Shown: positions 39,701-52,697, counted from the first letter of the stretch. The stretch is DNA of 64,000 nucleotides from Ecdyonurus torrentis (GCA_949318235.1 OX439137.1:6888372-6952371); one strand, 5' to 3'. Translations and numbers: made by a program. The notes: generated from the sequence alone by a model not told the origin.

Positions 39701-42700
39701 TTTAATCCTGCAGCGTTAGACGCACAGATGAAACAACAACAACAAATGATGCAACAACAACAACAACAGCAACAACAACAACACTCTCAGTCACAATCGC
39801 CACAACCTACAACTTCTGCCGCAGCGGCCGCCGCAGCTGCCGCAGCTACCGCTAATCAACAAAAACGTGCACGTACACGTATCACAGATGATCAACTTAA
39901 AATCTTACGTGCACATTTTGATATTAATAATTCACCTTCTGAAGAACAGATTAGTGAAATGGCAAGTCAGAGTGGGTTACCTCCTAAAGTTATTAAACAT
40001 TGGTTCAGAAATACTTTATTTAAGGAGAGACAGCGTAATAAAGATTCACCTTATAATTTTAATAATCCACCATCAACTACTTTAAACTTAGAAGAGTATG
40101 AGAAAACAGGTGAAGCAAAAGTTATGCCGTTAAGTACTGAAGAACAACAGAGTATTCAAAAACAATCTAACGCTGCGGCTGCAAAAAACAAGAAACCATC
40201 ACAACAACAACAACAGCAGCAGCAAGAAAATGTAAAAAGTGAACCAAAAGAACCTGAAACAACATCGTCATTAATTGTTGAAAAAGTTATACCTAAGATG
40301 GAACCGAGTGAAAAAAAAGAACAACAACAACTGCAACAGCAGCAACAACAACAACAACAAGACATGTTGATGCATGAACCAATGATGAAGTTAATGGAGT
40401 CCTTACCACCACAAATTCAAATTCCAGATCGTCGTACTCCAACACCACTACCACCACCTTCACCGAGTCCATCTCCCGCATCAACAGGAGGTTTAACTCT
40501 ATCAAGTTTAATTGCATCACAATTAGGTCCTAATGATCATATACCACCACCAGTTACTACTTCCCCTGCATCTAGTTCCAGTTCTAATTGTAGTACCGGA
40601 TCTAATATGTTACCACCAAAAATGACACCTAATTTTGCTACTACTCAAATACCAACACCAAGTATTTTACCATTAAATACTACACATTTACCACCTAGTG
40701 TAAGTCCAGGACGTTCACCAAGTAATCATAGTGCTAATATGGATTTTCAACCCCAAATGAGTGGAAATTCTAATGGTAGTAATAGCAGCGGTGGATCGAG
40801 CTCCGGTAAACGTGCTAATCGTACTAGATTCACTGATTATCAAATTAAAGTATTACAAGAATTTTTTGAAAATAATGCATATCCAAAAGATGACGATTTA
40901 GAGTACTTATCAAAATTACTAAATCTAAGTCCACGTGTTATTGTAGTGTGGTTTCAAAACGCACGTCAAAAAGCACGTAAAGTATATGAAAATCAACCCC
41001 CAGTAGAAACTCAAGCTGATGATGGTACGGGGAGATTTCAACGTACACCAGGACTGAATTATCAATGTAAAAAATGTTTACTCGTATTCCAACGTTATTA
41101 TGAATTAATACGTCATCAAAAAACACATTGTTTTAAAGAAGAAGATGCTAAACGTTCTGCACAAGCTCAAGCAGCCGCTGCACAAATCGCAGCAGTGATG
41201 TCATCTGAGGATTCTAACTCCAGTGCGGAGCCGGGACAACAACAGATGACCTCAGCATCAGCACCTGTACCACCCGCACCGTCTCTGTTCGCCAGTTCAC
41301 CGGTACCACCGGTATCACAGCATGAATCACAGAGCACGCGGACAAAATCACCATCAGCGTCCGCTGCCGTAGCACAAGAGGGTACTTTTCAGTGCGATAA
41401 GTGTAACCTCGTGTTCCCAAGATTTGACCTTTGGCGTGAGCACCAGTTAGTTCATATCATGAACCCTAATCTATTCCCTACTTATCCACCTGATAGCCCT
41501 TTTGGTATCTTGCAACAGCACGCTCAAATGCAACAACAACAACAATTAGCGGCTGCAAATTTATCATGTAGTGATCAGGGGTCCGAACCAGGGACACCAC
41601 AATCAACAAAACGTAAGCTAGAGGATTTTGATGATGATAGAGAGGATCAACCAAAAGATAAACGACTTCGTACAACAATATTACCTGAACAACTTGATTA
41701 TCTCTATCAAAAATATCAAATCGAATCTAATCCATCTCGCAAAATGTTAGAAAATATAGCACGTGAAGTCGGTTTAAAAAAACGTGTTGTTCAGGTGTGG
41801 TTTCAAAATACTAGGGCACGAGAAAGAAAAGGTCAATTTCGTGCCCATGCACAAGTTATAAATAAAAGATGTCCCTTCTGTCCAGCTCTATTTAAAGTAA
41901 AATCAGCATTAGAATCACATTTAGTCACCAAGCATGCAGATCAATGTACTCGTGGTGAAATTAACATCGATGCATTACCAGATGAAGAGCTGAGTATGGA
42001 AGCAACATCTTATACATCTGAAACTAGTGGGTCTAAAAATTTTGGTACGTCAAATCAATCAACTACCCCACCAGCACCGAGTATGATGCCACCAATATTT
42101 CCACCATTTGGTACAGATATGGAAAATTCACTTAAAAAATATTACGAAGAATCAATGAAACGTTATATTTCTGAATTACAATCCCATGCTCAAAATAATG
42201 GACAAAAAGATCTGGCTACTGATTTAAGTGTTAAAATCAAACAAGAAGAAGGTGTAACTCCATCATCTACAGGTGAATCACCACTCGACTTAAGTAAACC
42301 AGTTGACTTAAGTCGTCCTATGAAAGTATCAACCGATGAACGATTCTCAACCGAGGGTCCACTTACTGACGTCAGCTTGGATGAAGAAAGAAATTTAGGA
42401 CGTTACTTAGGAGGTGAGGACGATTCTTTATCAGAAACTACAGAAATGTTTGATGATTTTGATGAAAGTTGCCCCCCATCCCCTGCATCTAGTACTCAAA
42501 GTAGTCAACGTCCTTTATTAGGTGGTGGTATTCTAAATAATAATATTAATAATAATAATAATGTAAATAATATCAATAATAATAGTGGCTTGATTGGTGG
42601 TGGTGGTGGTGGTAATAATAATATTAATAATAATCATAATAGCAAAAGATTTCGTACCCAAATGTCTAGTGTTCAAGTTAAAGTTATGAAGATGTTATTC

Positions 42701-43048
42701 AGTGATTATAAAACCCCTACTATGGCTGAATGTGAAATGTTAGGACGTGAAATTGGTTTACCTAAACGAGTAGTACAAGTATGGTATCAAAATTCACGTG
42801 CTAAAGAAAAGAAAAATAAATTGGCATTACAAAAAGCATTTGGTAATGAAGTTGAGTCACCACGCCCACCAGAAGAATGTAAATTATGTCAATTTAAATA
42901 TTCACATAAATATTCAATACAAGATCATATATTTACTAAAAAACATATTGATAATATAAAGGGGTTTATTGAAAGTGGGAAAGCCGAGACTTTATTATCT
43001 GACTCGGCAAATTTTACTGTGCCTTCAGCCCCTGAATCACAACAACAA

Positions 43049-43090
<42 letters not shown>

Positions 43091-43355
43091 GGTGGATCTA
43101 GCCAGCAACAGCAGCAGCAACAAATGCACGCTCAGTTACAAATGCTACAAATGGCTGGACTTGGTGGGTTACCTGCACCGGCTATGGCAGCAGCAATTGC
43201 AGCAATGGCAGCTGCTAATAATAATAAGGAAAAGGAGAAGACCCCTGAGGAATTAGCCTTACTACAACAATTGTATGGCATGGCTGCAGCTACAGGAGCT
43301 CAAGGAAATCAGGCTAATAACATCTTCCTTCATCCAGGAGTTTTTTCACCTAATG
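36714..43355 (+). CDS. ZFHX3/4-like zinc-finger homeobox transcription factor, central/C-terminal part (residues 1116-3329), all four homeodomains
   Basis: Giant 6,642-bp exon. The acceptor is TTTTTTTCTTAATATAG at 36713 and the donor is AATG|GTGAGT at 43356. The split codon G+AA gives Glu1116 and keeps the frame. C2H2-like fingers start at C1174, C1217, C1294, C1330 (C-x4-C), C1375, C1403, C1533, C1577, C1645, C1769 (CCHC-like), C1928, C2567, C2676, C2835 and C3171. Homeodomains: HD1 2165-2224 (WFRN at 2212), HD2 2481-2540 (WFQN at 2528), HD3 2764-2823 (WFQN at 2811), HD4 3092-3151 (WYQN at 3139). Each keeps Trp48 and Asn51, so all four look DNA-binding competent. Finger order between homeodomains matches ZFHX3/4. 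Residues 2957-2960 (IKQE) fit a SUMO-acceptor consensus and PLDLS at 2972-2976 a CtBP-binding motif. Long polyQ and Asn/Ser/Pro-rich linkers separate the domains. The protein does not end here: the TAA after the donor is intronic. Confidence 0.96.
43040..43090 (+). repeat. CAA/CAG tract encoding polyglutamine (17 codons)
   Basis: Codes for Gln3225-3241 near the end of the giant ZFHX exon, with ten consecutive CAG in the middle; a second Gln run follows after GGSS. Pure CAG stretches are length-unstable, so alleles may differ. Other Gln tracts lie at 36803-36825, 39732-39782, 40200-40226 and 40320-40361. Confidence 0.9.
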
Positions 43356-43923
43356 GTGAGTACTAATTTTTTGTTTTTTATATTATATATTTATTTATAT
43401 GTTCATATGTAAAGCTTAAACAAATTCTCATTGAAAAAAATATTAGATTCGTATAAAAAAAATCACGCTAAAAAATTAAAATAAATTTTAAATTCATATT
43501 ATATCGTAAAATATTTTAGATCAATAACTATCGTAATCGAAATAAATTATTTTTTAGGTAGGTATAGGTAATGCAGATTAATTACTTATATACATTATCT
43601 CTATACGACTCTTGTTTTCTTTACTAAAGAAGGTTCTCTTTCTGTACTCTTATAAATAAAGAATTAGCAACATAATAGTAAAAAAGAAAATTCAGTCTAC
43701 GAAAAAAAAATCAATTTTTACTATTTAGAAGAAAATAATAATAAAAGCGACTATATATTTATAACATTTAATTAAAAAAATATATATATAAAGTTAAAAA
43801 TCATTTTAAATATGCACAATACCTTGCTATATTGTAACAATAATAATAATAATAAAAAGAATGTACGCGTCACCGCAGCATGGATCGTGGGAACCAAATC
43901 GTAATTTCACACTATGCACTGTG

Positions 43924-43925
<2 letters not shown>

Positions 43926-43971
<46 letters not shown>
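43926..43971. repeat. (CT)n microsatellite
   Basis: About 23 CT units, 570 bases after the donor of the giant exon. Confidence 0.95.
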
Positions 43972-43973
<2 letters not shown>

Positions 43974-44454
43974 ATGTATCTTCCTAAACAATAGCTTTAT
44001 TGTAGAAGATGAAAATAATAACATTAAACATACCGCGCGTTTTGTATTTAGTAAGGAATAAAAAAATTGATCACCATAGCGAACATTACAATAAAGTAAC
44101 CACGATCAAATTTTTTTTTTCCCACTTATACATATTCTTTAATTAAAGGAATTAAAGGTCCGGTATTGAAAATATACTTACTATTGTTTTTATAAAAAAA
44201 AAAAAAACTTTTATATACGAAATGGACCATGAAAGTTATAATAATTTCTCACGCGCAAAATATTGAATGTAATAAGTTCATGCTTTTACCAGGGAAAAAA
44301 ATACGTTTTTAAATAGAACTGGAAAAAACATTTTATAAAATATGCAAGTATAGTGTCTACAGTAAAAAATCTTTTCTTTTATGTAGATTTGCATTAATTG
44401 AAATCTCCATGTATTATTATTTTTTTACCTCTAGAGAAATACTCTTGGAAATTA

Positions 44455-44458
<4 letters not shown>

Positions 44459-44494
<36 letters not shown>
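44459..44494. repeat. Poly-T run (36)
   Basis: Homopolymer; another of about 23 T lies at 44672-44694. Confidence 0.9.
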
Positions 44495-44495
<1 letters not shown>

Positions 44496-44841
44496 ATTCG
44501 TCGTTTTGTTATTTCTCAAACTCACAAAATACGTATTGCACTTTTTTTGTTTTAATAATACGTTGTTCTATATATTTACAGTTTATTTTGTTACTATGTG
44601 AAATATATATTTTTGCTTGCGGTTAAATAATATTTTTGCATTTTCTCGCATCAATAATTTGCATTTGATAACTTTTTTTTTTTTTTTTTTTTTTCAAAGA
44701 GAGAGAAAGAAGACAAAATTTTATTGATTGATTTCAATGCACTGATAAACACAATAAATAATAACAATATATATTTATACATTATTCTAATGTTATTTTT
44801 ATAAGTTATAAACAATATAATCTTTTTTTGATATTAGAGTA

Positions 44842-44845
<4 letters not shown>

Positions 44846-44892
<47 letters not shown>
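44846..44892. repeat. (GA)n microsatellite
   Basis: About 23 GA units. Confidence 0.95.
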
Positions 44893-44895
<3 letters not shown>

Positions 44896-45786
44896 GAATA
44901 TTTTTCATGCCGTGTAATATAATTTTTATTATAGGCAAAGAAAAAATAACACGCAATAGCAAAATTTTAATTGCTCCATGTAAGCTTATTATTCCTTGAT
45001 AATCATAAAAAAAATATTATATTTTATTTTTTTCTTGAATAATTATAATATCTTGAGTATAATATGCCGACAGTATATATACATTTTTTACCAATGAAAG
45101 TTTTTTTTTTTTTTTTTTTTTTTTTTACCCCTAGACAAATATACATAAAAAATTAACTACTTACGAACGTGTGTGCACATAAAAAAAAATAACATTAACA
45201 AAAATACATATTATATAGAATGACATTTGCATACCCTTTTAGATTTATAATTTGTTGTTTTCTTTTCATCCCTTATATATATTATATTTTATGTTGTTGA
45301 AAAGACACGCGTTTTTAGAAGGTTAATTTTATAATCACTGTAGGTAAGCCACGCGTTTTTTTATCTAATATTTACCTTCTTATACACACCCCTCAATGTT
45401 TTGCATCCCTGTGACTAAAAAATCTACATATTTTTTTATACTAATTAAATATTCATATATATAAAAAAATACAGTAATAATAAAATATATACATAAAGGT
45501 TGACAGAATAAAAGAAATAATATATATGGAGAAAAAAATTGTCCACGTGTGTATATCTATTTATATGCAGATTTTAATGTCATGCATATTATAATATATA
45601 AATTATTATGGTTTATATAGACTTAAATTAAGATTTTCAAGAAAGTATTTTGTATGCACACGGCTGTGATTTTAAATTTAGCGCGTTTTCCTCATAAGAA
45701 TTGCACTGTATTTTGACAGTGTGAGTTTTTAAATGTTAATATTATCACAATCGTTGTGTACATATATTGTTAAAATCTTGCAAAAT

Positions 45787-45808
45787 TACTTTGCTATACA
45801 GCAAAGTA
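45787..45808. other. Near-perfect 22-base palindrome
   Basis: TACTTTGCT, loop ATAC, AGCAAAGTA: a 9-bp stem with mixed base composition in AT-rich DNA. Confidence 0.5.
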
Positions 45809-46299
45809 TCTTACGAAGTGCCGTATAAGTCATTTTTCCCCCATTTAAAAAAATAATATTAAATTTTTATGCATATTATAATTAATTATATGTACGATAC
45901 TTTTTGAAAACAATGTTACTGATTAATATATTGAAAAGTATTAAAATGTACTAAAAAAAAGAAAATTACTATGTAAAGTAATATAATTATAATTTATAGA
46001 AAACTCATTATATGACTGCAGCTGGTATAATATATTTTATAATTAAAAAAAAAAGGCAAAAGAGAGAGAGAGAAAGAGAGAAGAAAAAAAAAAACGATGT
46101 TATACATAACGCTGCAGATATAAAGTCATATCCATCATATTCATATATCTACGTGATATTATTATAAAAGATCGTTACTAAAAATCTCCCTCTCTCTCTC
46201 TCTCTCTCTTTCTCATTTTTCCCCTGTCTCTCTTCTCTTTTTCTCTTCTTCTTCTTCTTCTCTTCTTCTTATTTTTTTTTTTTTGCTAATATGTACGAG

Positions 46300-46440
46300 A
46301 GAACGAGATTTTGCTGCTGCACCTGATTCATCTTAGCATGCGCGAAATGTAACCGCCCCTTTTCTCCATTTCTTAACCAATCCCAACTCTTTGATCTACC
46401 AATCTCATTGGCTCCTTAAGGATGCTGTGTATGTATATGT
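46300..46440. promoter_or_regulatory. Locally GC-rich patch with NRF1-, CCAAT- and TCF-like motifs
   Basis: This stretch lacks the surrounding homopolymers and has balanced composition. It contains GCATGCGCG (46336-46344, NRF1-like), ACCGCCCC, TAACCAATCC (CCAAT), CTTTGATCT (TCF/LEF-like) and CCAATCTCATTGGC (two CCAAT boxes facing each other). It is flanked on the left by a CT-rich tract. It could be an internal promoter or a conserved enhancer in the ZFHX intron; it carries no open frame. Confidence 0.4.
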
Positions 46441-47750
46441 ATGTACCTTGAATCTCCTTCTTCTCTCTCACACTATAATAATGCTCCTTTTTTTTTTTTT
46501 TTTTTTTTTTCTTGTTTATATATATATATTTTTTCTTTTTATATATTCTTTGTTCAATACCCTTTTATATAACGTGGAACTAAAATAATAATTATAATTA
46601 AAATATAATATAATTATGTAATAAACCATTTTTATAACTGAAATTTTTATGTATACATATACATAGTCATAAATAATTATTTAATTAGCATAGGTATGGC
46701 TGAAAATATCGCCATTTTGACTTAACACGTCTTTGCTTTAACCATAATTTATACGAGAAATTTCGTCTGCTACTATATTATCGATAAGCTTATACGTTAT
46801 CTTAATTTTTTATCCTGGAAATGATAATTTCTTATCATTACGGAATACGATATGATAAAAAAATTACATTGATGACTTAATTTTGATGTTACTGTACTTT
46901 CTTTTTTGGCATCATCTGTTTCAAAGTATATCAATATTTGATTTATCTCATTTCTATATAAGGGTAGAAAAAAAATTGTATTATTTTTTTAGTATTTTTA
47001 ATAGGAAGGGGTGGACATTTGATATTACTACTATATATACGTTTTGTTACTGAAATTACATAAAAAAAAAGATGCATCGACAGAAATACAATAAAATATA
47101 AATTATTAGTAACGGAATTATGAATCATACACAATTGTTATATATAAGGAAAAAAAGGGGTTATCATGCATTTTTTTTAATCTATCTTTCAGCTTCATTT
47201 AACTAATGTTTAAAAGTACTTTTGGATGCAATTTTTATTTTCGTATAGATAGTCTGGGAAATGCTTTTTAATTGTTATAGATTATTTTGGCATCAATATA
47301 GCAGTATATGGATTCCTATTTCATATAGTATAAGATCAAATTTTTATTATAATATGTATAATATAAAAATATTAAAAAAGCTGCAATAAAAATAAATTGT
47401 TGTAATGTGATATTATTGTCATTCGTTCCAAAAAAAGAAAATTTATATATTGAGTGCAATTATTGGAATATATTTCGATCTCTTATTGTATGTACTGTAG
47501 ATGATTTCATATTATAGTTTTTTTTTTTTTTTCATTTCCAATAAGTATTGACTAACAGTATATAAGAGAGGGGAAGAAAAAAAAAAGAAGAGAGATGAAA
47601 TAATAAAAAAAGGGAGCTTTTTTTTTATACTCATCCCTGTTTATTTTAACTAAACGTAAAAATGGGAAAAATATGATAATTTATGCAATCTATTTTTTTT
47701 TGTATATCTCTTTTTTTATCTTTTACTTATTTAAGCATGCTGATTTCTTT

Positions 47751-47754
<4 letters not shown>

Positions 47755-47820
<66 letters not shown>
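47755..47820. repeat. (CT)n microsatellite
   Basis: About 33 CT units. Confidence 0.95.
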
Positions 47821-47826
<6 letters not shown>

Positions 47827-50329
47827 AAGATTCTATTCGATTGGAAATTATACTCTGAATGATAGGGGTACATAGATGATTGGTTACAGACCCTATACAT
47901 ATATATATAAAAAAAGTGCTAACCCTTATAATATACGAATCTTATCTATATAACGAAATTTAAAATTTAAAATACACATGGTGGCGTGCTGATTAAATTT
48001 TAAAAAAAAATGTACTCCCCCAATCTATAATTTTTTTTTTCCCATACAAGGAATTTAGATTTTAGGCCCAATCACATTCGGATTATAAAAATAAATATAA
48101 AGTTATTTTTGCTTTTTTCTTGTTATAATAATCTTTATATTATTTATATATTATATAGAATGAAGAAAATAAAGCTTTTTATTTTTTCCTTTTCTTTAAA
48201 TTTGACAGGGTGCGAATGAAATGTTTAATAAAGAATAAAAGAAAGGAAAATGGATAGGTGCTCTGATTTGAAATGGTTTTAAAGATTTAAAAAAGAAAAA
48301 AAGGAACTCTCATATGACACTAATAGAAAAACGCACCTGGATTTATAATTTTTTTTTAAACTTTTATATATACATAAAAGACGGAATAATAATTTTTAAG
48401 GTTCCTTTTTTTGTTATTTAGTTTTTTTTTTTATATGCCGTCCTTTTTTTCTTATTTAGAACAAACTAACAAAAGATTTGTTAATGCAAAAAGTACAGTG
48501 ATGAACAAAAATATAATACCAAACTAATCAACATGATTTCTACTTCTTTTATATAAAATTTTAATATCGTATCATAATACTGTGTATAGCAAAAGTCTAA
48601 TTTTATTCTTGAAAAAAAAAACAAAAAAAAGGGAAAAGATAATCAGAAAAAAAAAAGAGCTACGAGCTACATGCATCCACGTTATAAATTTTCATCTATT
48701 GTTACTAAAAAATTCATAATGCTTGCCTTGTGAGCTCTCCTATATCTTAATTTGAAGAAAATATGAAAGCTAAGAAAAAATAGTAGAAGAAAAGAAAGAA
48801 AAAAAGGTATATAAAAGTCTTTTTTCTTTACTATAGAGAGAGAGAGGAAAAAAAAAAGGTTTGAAAAATTGGATGCTGCATTGTTTATGAGCGACAGTAA
48901 TTGGTTCATGCATAGCTTATATGTACGGTTAAACTTATACTGCAGTCTAGCAAATAATAATAATAATATAAAATTGTAGTATATAACATATATGTCCTAT
49001 ATTGTTATTTCTTTTATACATTCATGGAATTACTATATATTCAATTAACCTTAATGACGTAATTGATAATTACAATTTTATATTGATTTTCCTATTAAAA
49101 TTTTAATGCATGGTTATATATATAGCATTTTTTTCAACATTAGGAATTCATAAATGTATAATAGAATTGCTCAAAGAAAGGCAATTTGACATTTTAAACG
49201 CAAGTCAAAAAGTCTTTTTGAAATGGATCACTTTTTTTTTAATACATTGCTGGTTTTAGTTATTGAAATCGGCATTTTTAAAAAGGAAGATTTTTGGTTT
49301 TATGAAAATTTATTGTAATGGAAAAGAAGAAAGTTTTTTTATTCTTCTTCTTCTTTTTGCGATTTGAATAGATTTTTTTTTGTATGTTGTAATGTGATTC
49401 TTTTTCATCGGCTTTCTGTTATTTGAAGCGACAATTGTCCATAAAAAAGGGGGTGAAAAATGAAACAGAAAGGGTTTATTTTCGTCAGGTATATAATAAT
49501 CACTTCATGCCCTAAAAAATTCTACATTTTTTGTAATATTATTTTTTTTTCCAAGGACAATTTTATTTTCCCGTTATATTAATCAAATATATTGTTTGCT
49601 GAAATAAGAAAATATTTAATGAAATAGGTGTGAAAATAAAAGGACACCCCATGCTTAAAAAAAACTACCCTTTTGTTCTTTTGAAATACATTATAATTAA
49701 AAGGTATAAAAAAGAACAGAAAAAAAAGACAATTCTTATAATAAAACGAGAAGGAAATTAGTTTAGAATGACTTTTATAAATTTTTTAATTAATAAAATT
49801 GAATTTCCGACTTCCTTTTTTTATTTCTATGTTATTTTTGTATTGATTTTTATTATTCTCAAAACTAAGCTTTATTACTAAGAAATTAGTGTTTTAGAAA
49901 AAAAAAAAAATAGAGGAAGAAAAAAAATAATAAAATAAAAGGTCTTGCGTTAATCAATATGAAAAAGAAAGAAAAAAAAAACATGGCATCAAAAGTGATT
50001 AAAATTTTAACTATAACACGGAATAGTGTAATTTAATTTTTATGATTCTAGAAATATAAAAAAATAGAATAAAATATTATATTTAAATAATGATTAGAAA
50101 CCTGAGAATTATAATGAAAATAAAATAATTCATTGTTATATTATATACGAATCGATTTATTCATTTTAATGGATGTTCTATTTTTGCTTACATTTTTTAT
50201 GTTAAACATTTTTGCTAATCTTTGTATTTTTACACGAAAAAAAAATAAATTACGTAATTTATGTTGCATTAAATTATTATACTGCATAGTGAAGAGTACA
50301 AATGTTGCAATTTTTCCATAACTTTAAGT

Positions 50330-50482
50330 ATGGAAGTAAAAATTGTAAATAGATTCACTGAAAGGACAAAAAAATTTTTACTTCCTAAATTATGGAATCA
50401 AATTCCATCAGAATTAAAAAGTTTTGCAAATAAAAATGAAACGAAATTTAATATGAAAAAATTCTTTCTTGATAATTTATAA
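50330..50482 (+). pseudogene. C-terminal remnant of a non-LTR retrotransposon reverse-transcriptase ORF
   Basis: An open stretch of 50 codons ends at TAA 50480-50482. It contains LPKLWNQIPSELKSF, then a basic tail KFNMKKFFLDNL. The pattern LWN-x-(I/L)P-x-x-(L/I)-K followed by a short FK/KK-rich terminus is characteristic of the C-terminus of CR1/Jockey-like LINE ORF2 proteins. Sequence further upstream (TRKKNKLRN around 50240, another frame) may be a frameshifted continuation. The reverse-transcriptase core and the endonuclease are absent, so this is a 5'-truncated, dead copy. Confidence 0.6.
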
Positions 50483-50567
50483 AATGTTGAACAATTTTTT
50501 GCTGTTTGTATTGATTAATGATGATTAATTTTTGCTTCTTGTATTATAAAAATACTTCTCTTAAATG

Positions 50568-50617
<50 letters not shown>

Positions 50618-50782
50618 TTTTTGTGTAAATACGTACTTTATTTGCTTTTGAAATATATATAATAAAAAATATGTATATGTAGTAATATAATATAATAAGA
50701 CATGATTTGTGTAACAATAAATGAACCAACCGATAAGGCTATGCCTTGGTTGGACTTTGTATATTTGTGTGTTTGAAATAAT

Positions 50783-50810
<28 letters not shown>
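50483..50810 (+). mobile_element. 3' UTR and tail of the LINE remnant
   Basis: Follows the LINE stop codon. It includes a 48-base A run (50568-50615), an imperfect hairpin at 50724-50753 (CCAACC...AGGCTATGCCT...GGTTGG), the segment GGACTTTGTATATTTGTGTG, and a terminal run of 28 A (50783-50810). A conserved 3' hairpin before a short AAT/A tail is typical of LINE 3' ends recognised by the reverse transcriptase. The internal A run could instead mark two nested insertions. Confidence 0.5.
50724..50753 (+). other. Hairpin in the LINE 3' end
   Basis: CCAACC pairs with GGTTGG and the inner AGGC with GCCT around a TAT loop. It sits 30 bases before the terminal A run. Confidence 0.55.
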
Positions 50811-50816
<6 letters not shown>

Positions 50817-51154
50817 TATACTGAACATCTATATAACAAAAATAAATACACAAATTTAATGTTTAGCATTAATGTTTCTGCAAATATAATTATTATATTT
50901 ATTTTTGTCCGTATATGATGTTTTCAGTATTTTAAAATATACACATAAGAAATAAGTTCATAAGACATAAATTTCTTATTATAAAATTTAATATTATCAC
51001 AGCTGAACAGAAAAGAAAGTGTCATTCAATATTTATTTTAAAACAAAAATAATAAACTTTTTGATATATTATCTTTGTCATCTCTTTGTCATAAAATTAT
51101 TTATTTATTCATTGATTTCGATTGAATTACAAATTGATTAATTTCTAGTTTAAA

Positions 51155-51162
51155 TGACGTCA
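51155..51162. promoter_or_regulatory. Full CRE palindrome TGACGTCA
   Basis: Perfect TGACGTCA, flanked symmetrically (AAATGACGTCATTTT). It lies in AT-rich DNA downstream of the LINE remnant. Confidence 0.3.
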
Positions 51163-52658
51163 TTTTCTTAAAGTGTAAAATTTTATGTGCATAATTTTTA
51201 TACTGAATAAATACGAACAATTTTATTAAATTTAAATACATTTTATATATGTATACGGCAAAAATATATTTTGCAAATATGAATTTCTTAAGTTACAATT
51301 TTTAAACGGGTCAATATTGAATATATTGTCTATAAAATCAATTGGAACATAGCTTTTATTTTACTCTTTTTCACAGCATTTGTTTTTATGCGGTCTATTC
51401 CTCTAGTGTTTTTAAAAAACTGAGTATTAATTAAGATGCTAAAAAAAAATAAAAAGTAACTATTCGTTTTGAATAATGTTGTAGGAGTGTGTATACAAAT
51501 TTATAACTTTTTTTTTTCTCTGTCTCTCTCTTTAATTTGCAAAAACCACTCAATTTGCAAATTAACATAAATATATAAATAACACATGTAAAATACTTTT
51601 AAAACGTGTGCAAAAAGCCATTACAAGAGACGCTATTTAAAAAAAGGTATTAAACATACTTAGTTTTTATGACCTTTTTTCGGTGTCACTCGAAGCAAAA
51701 AAAAAAAAAATTCATTAACCTTTTTATTTAACGTATAAAAAAATTGTCATTATTTCGTTCTGGCAAAATGGATATAATTTTTTAGCTTGTTTTTAAAGTC
51801 TAATTATGAATAAATCTATTAATTTTCTCCTTATATAATTATGTGCGCTATTTTTATTTTTTTTAAATATTTCTATATAATATATTATAATAAAATATAT
51901 ATCTTACAAGGTGTTAAAGGTGGGTTCAAGGTATATTAAAATTTTTTATACTTCATACAAAAATTTGACCCGGTGTCAAATAATTTATTTTAGCTCTCAG
52001 ACACACTTTATGTTTTCTTTTGTATATAATGTAATTGACAAAAAAAAAAGTGTCAGTTTTGTTTAAAATTTATTAATAATTAAATTTTCTTTGCTTAATA
52101 TTTTTTATTATAGTTAATGGAGTTTGTATTTTTAAAAATTATGAATGGCAAATATTTAGAAGAAAAAAGTGATAATTCTGTTTCATTTTCTAATCCGTAA
52201 GTGACATTAAGGTGCGATTCAATCAAAGCACGTAGACTTACTAATTATACTTAGAAATCCTGTAGGGTCTTAGAAATCGTAAGTTGAATCAACATTTATT
52301 TAAAAAATAGAATTAGGGATAAGTTTTTCAATGCAACTAAAATAGAAGATTTTTTTTTTGTGTGAATTTTGTTTTCAACTATTTCATTGATTATATTATG
52401 ACATGCACAAAAACTAAAAGTATATATAAATGAATGGAATAATATATACTTATGTACATATACATATATACATGATATTATAATATATACTGCGTATTCA
52501 TTTAAAACTCACATGTTAATTGTGCATAACGACCTTGTTTCAAACACTTCCTCTCTTTCTACTCTAACTTATTGTTATATACATCATATGACGTTTGAGA
52601 GTATAAGCGTTAAACATTTTTAACTACGATAAATTTTCATTAACCCTTTTTAATTTCT

Positions 52659-52663
<5 letters not shown>

Positions 52664-52693
<30 letters not shown>
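52664..52693. repeat. (CT)n microsatellite
   Basis: About 15 CT units. Confidence 0.9.

Positions 52694-52697
<4 letters not shown>

Noticed and set aside
40156..40520. Cys- and Val-rich frames antisense to the giant exon
   Set aside because: They are the reverse reading of CAA/CAG and CCA-rich coding sequence.
46775..46785. TATCGATA (DREF-like) motif
   Set aside because: A single copy of a short AT-rich palindrome expected by chance.
51350..51420. Resemblance of TATGCGGTCTATTCCT to the end of MITE family B
   Set aside because: Only the terminal dozen or so bases agree. The adjoining 300 bases do not align with the element body and no clean TTAA border is present.
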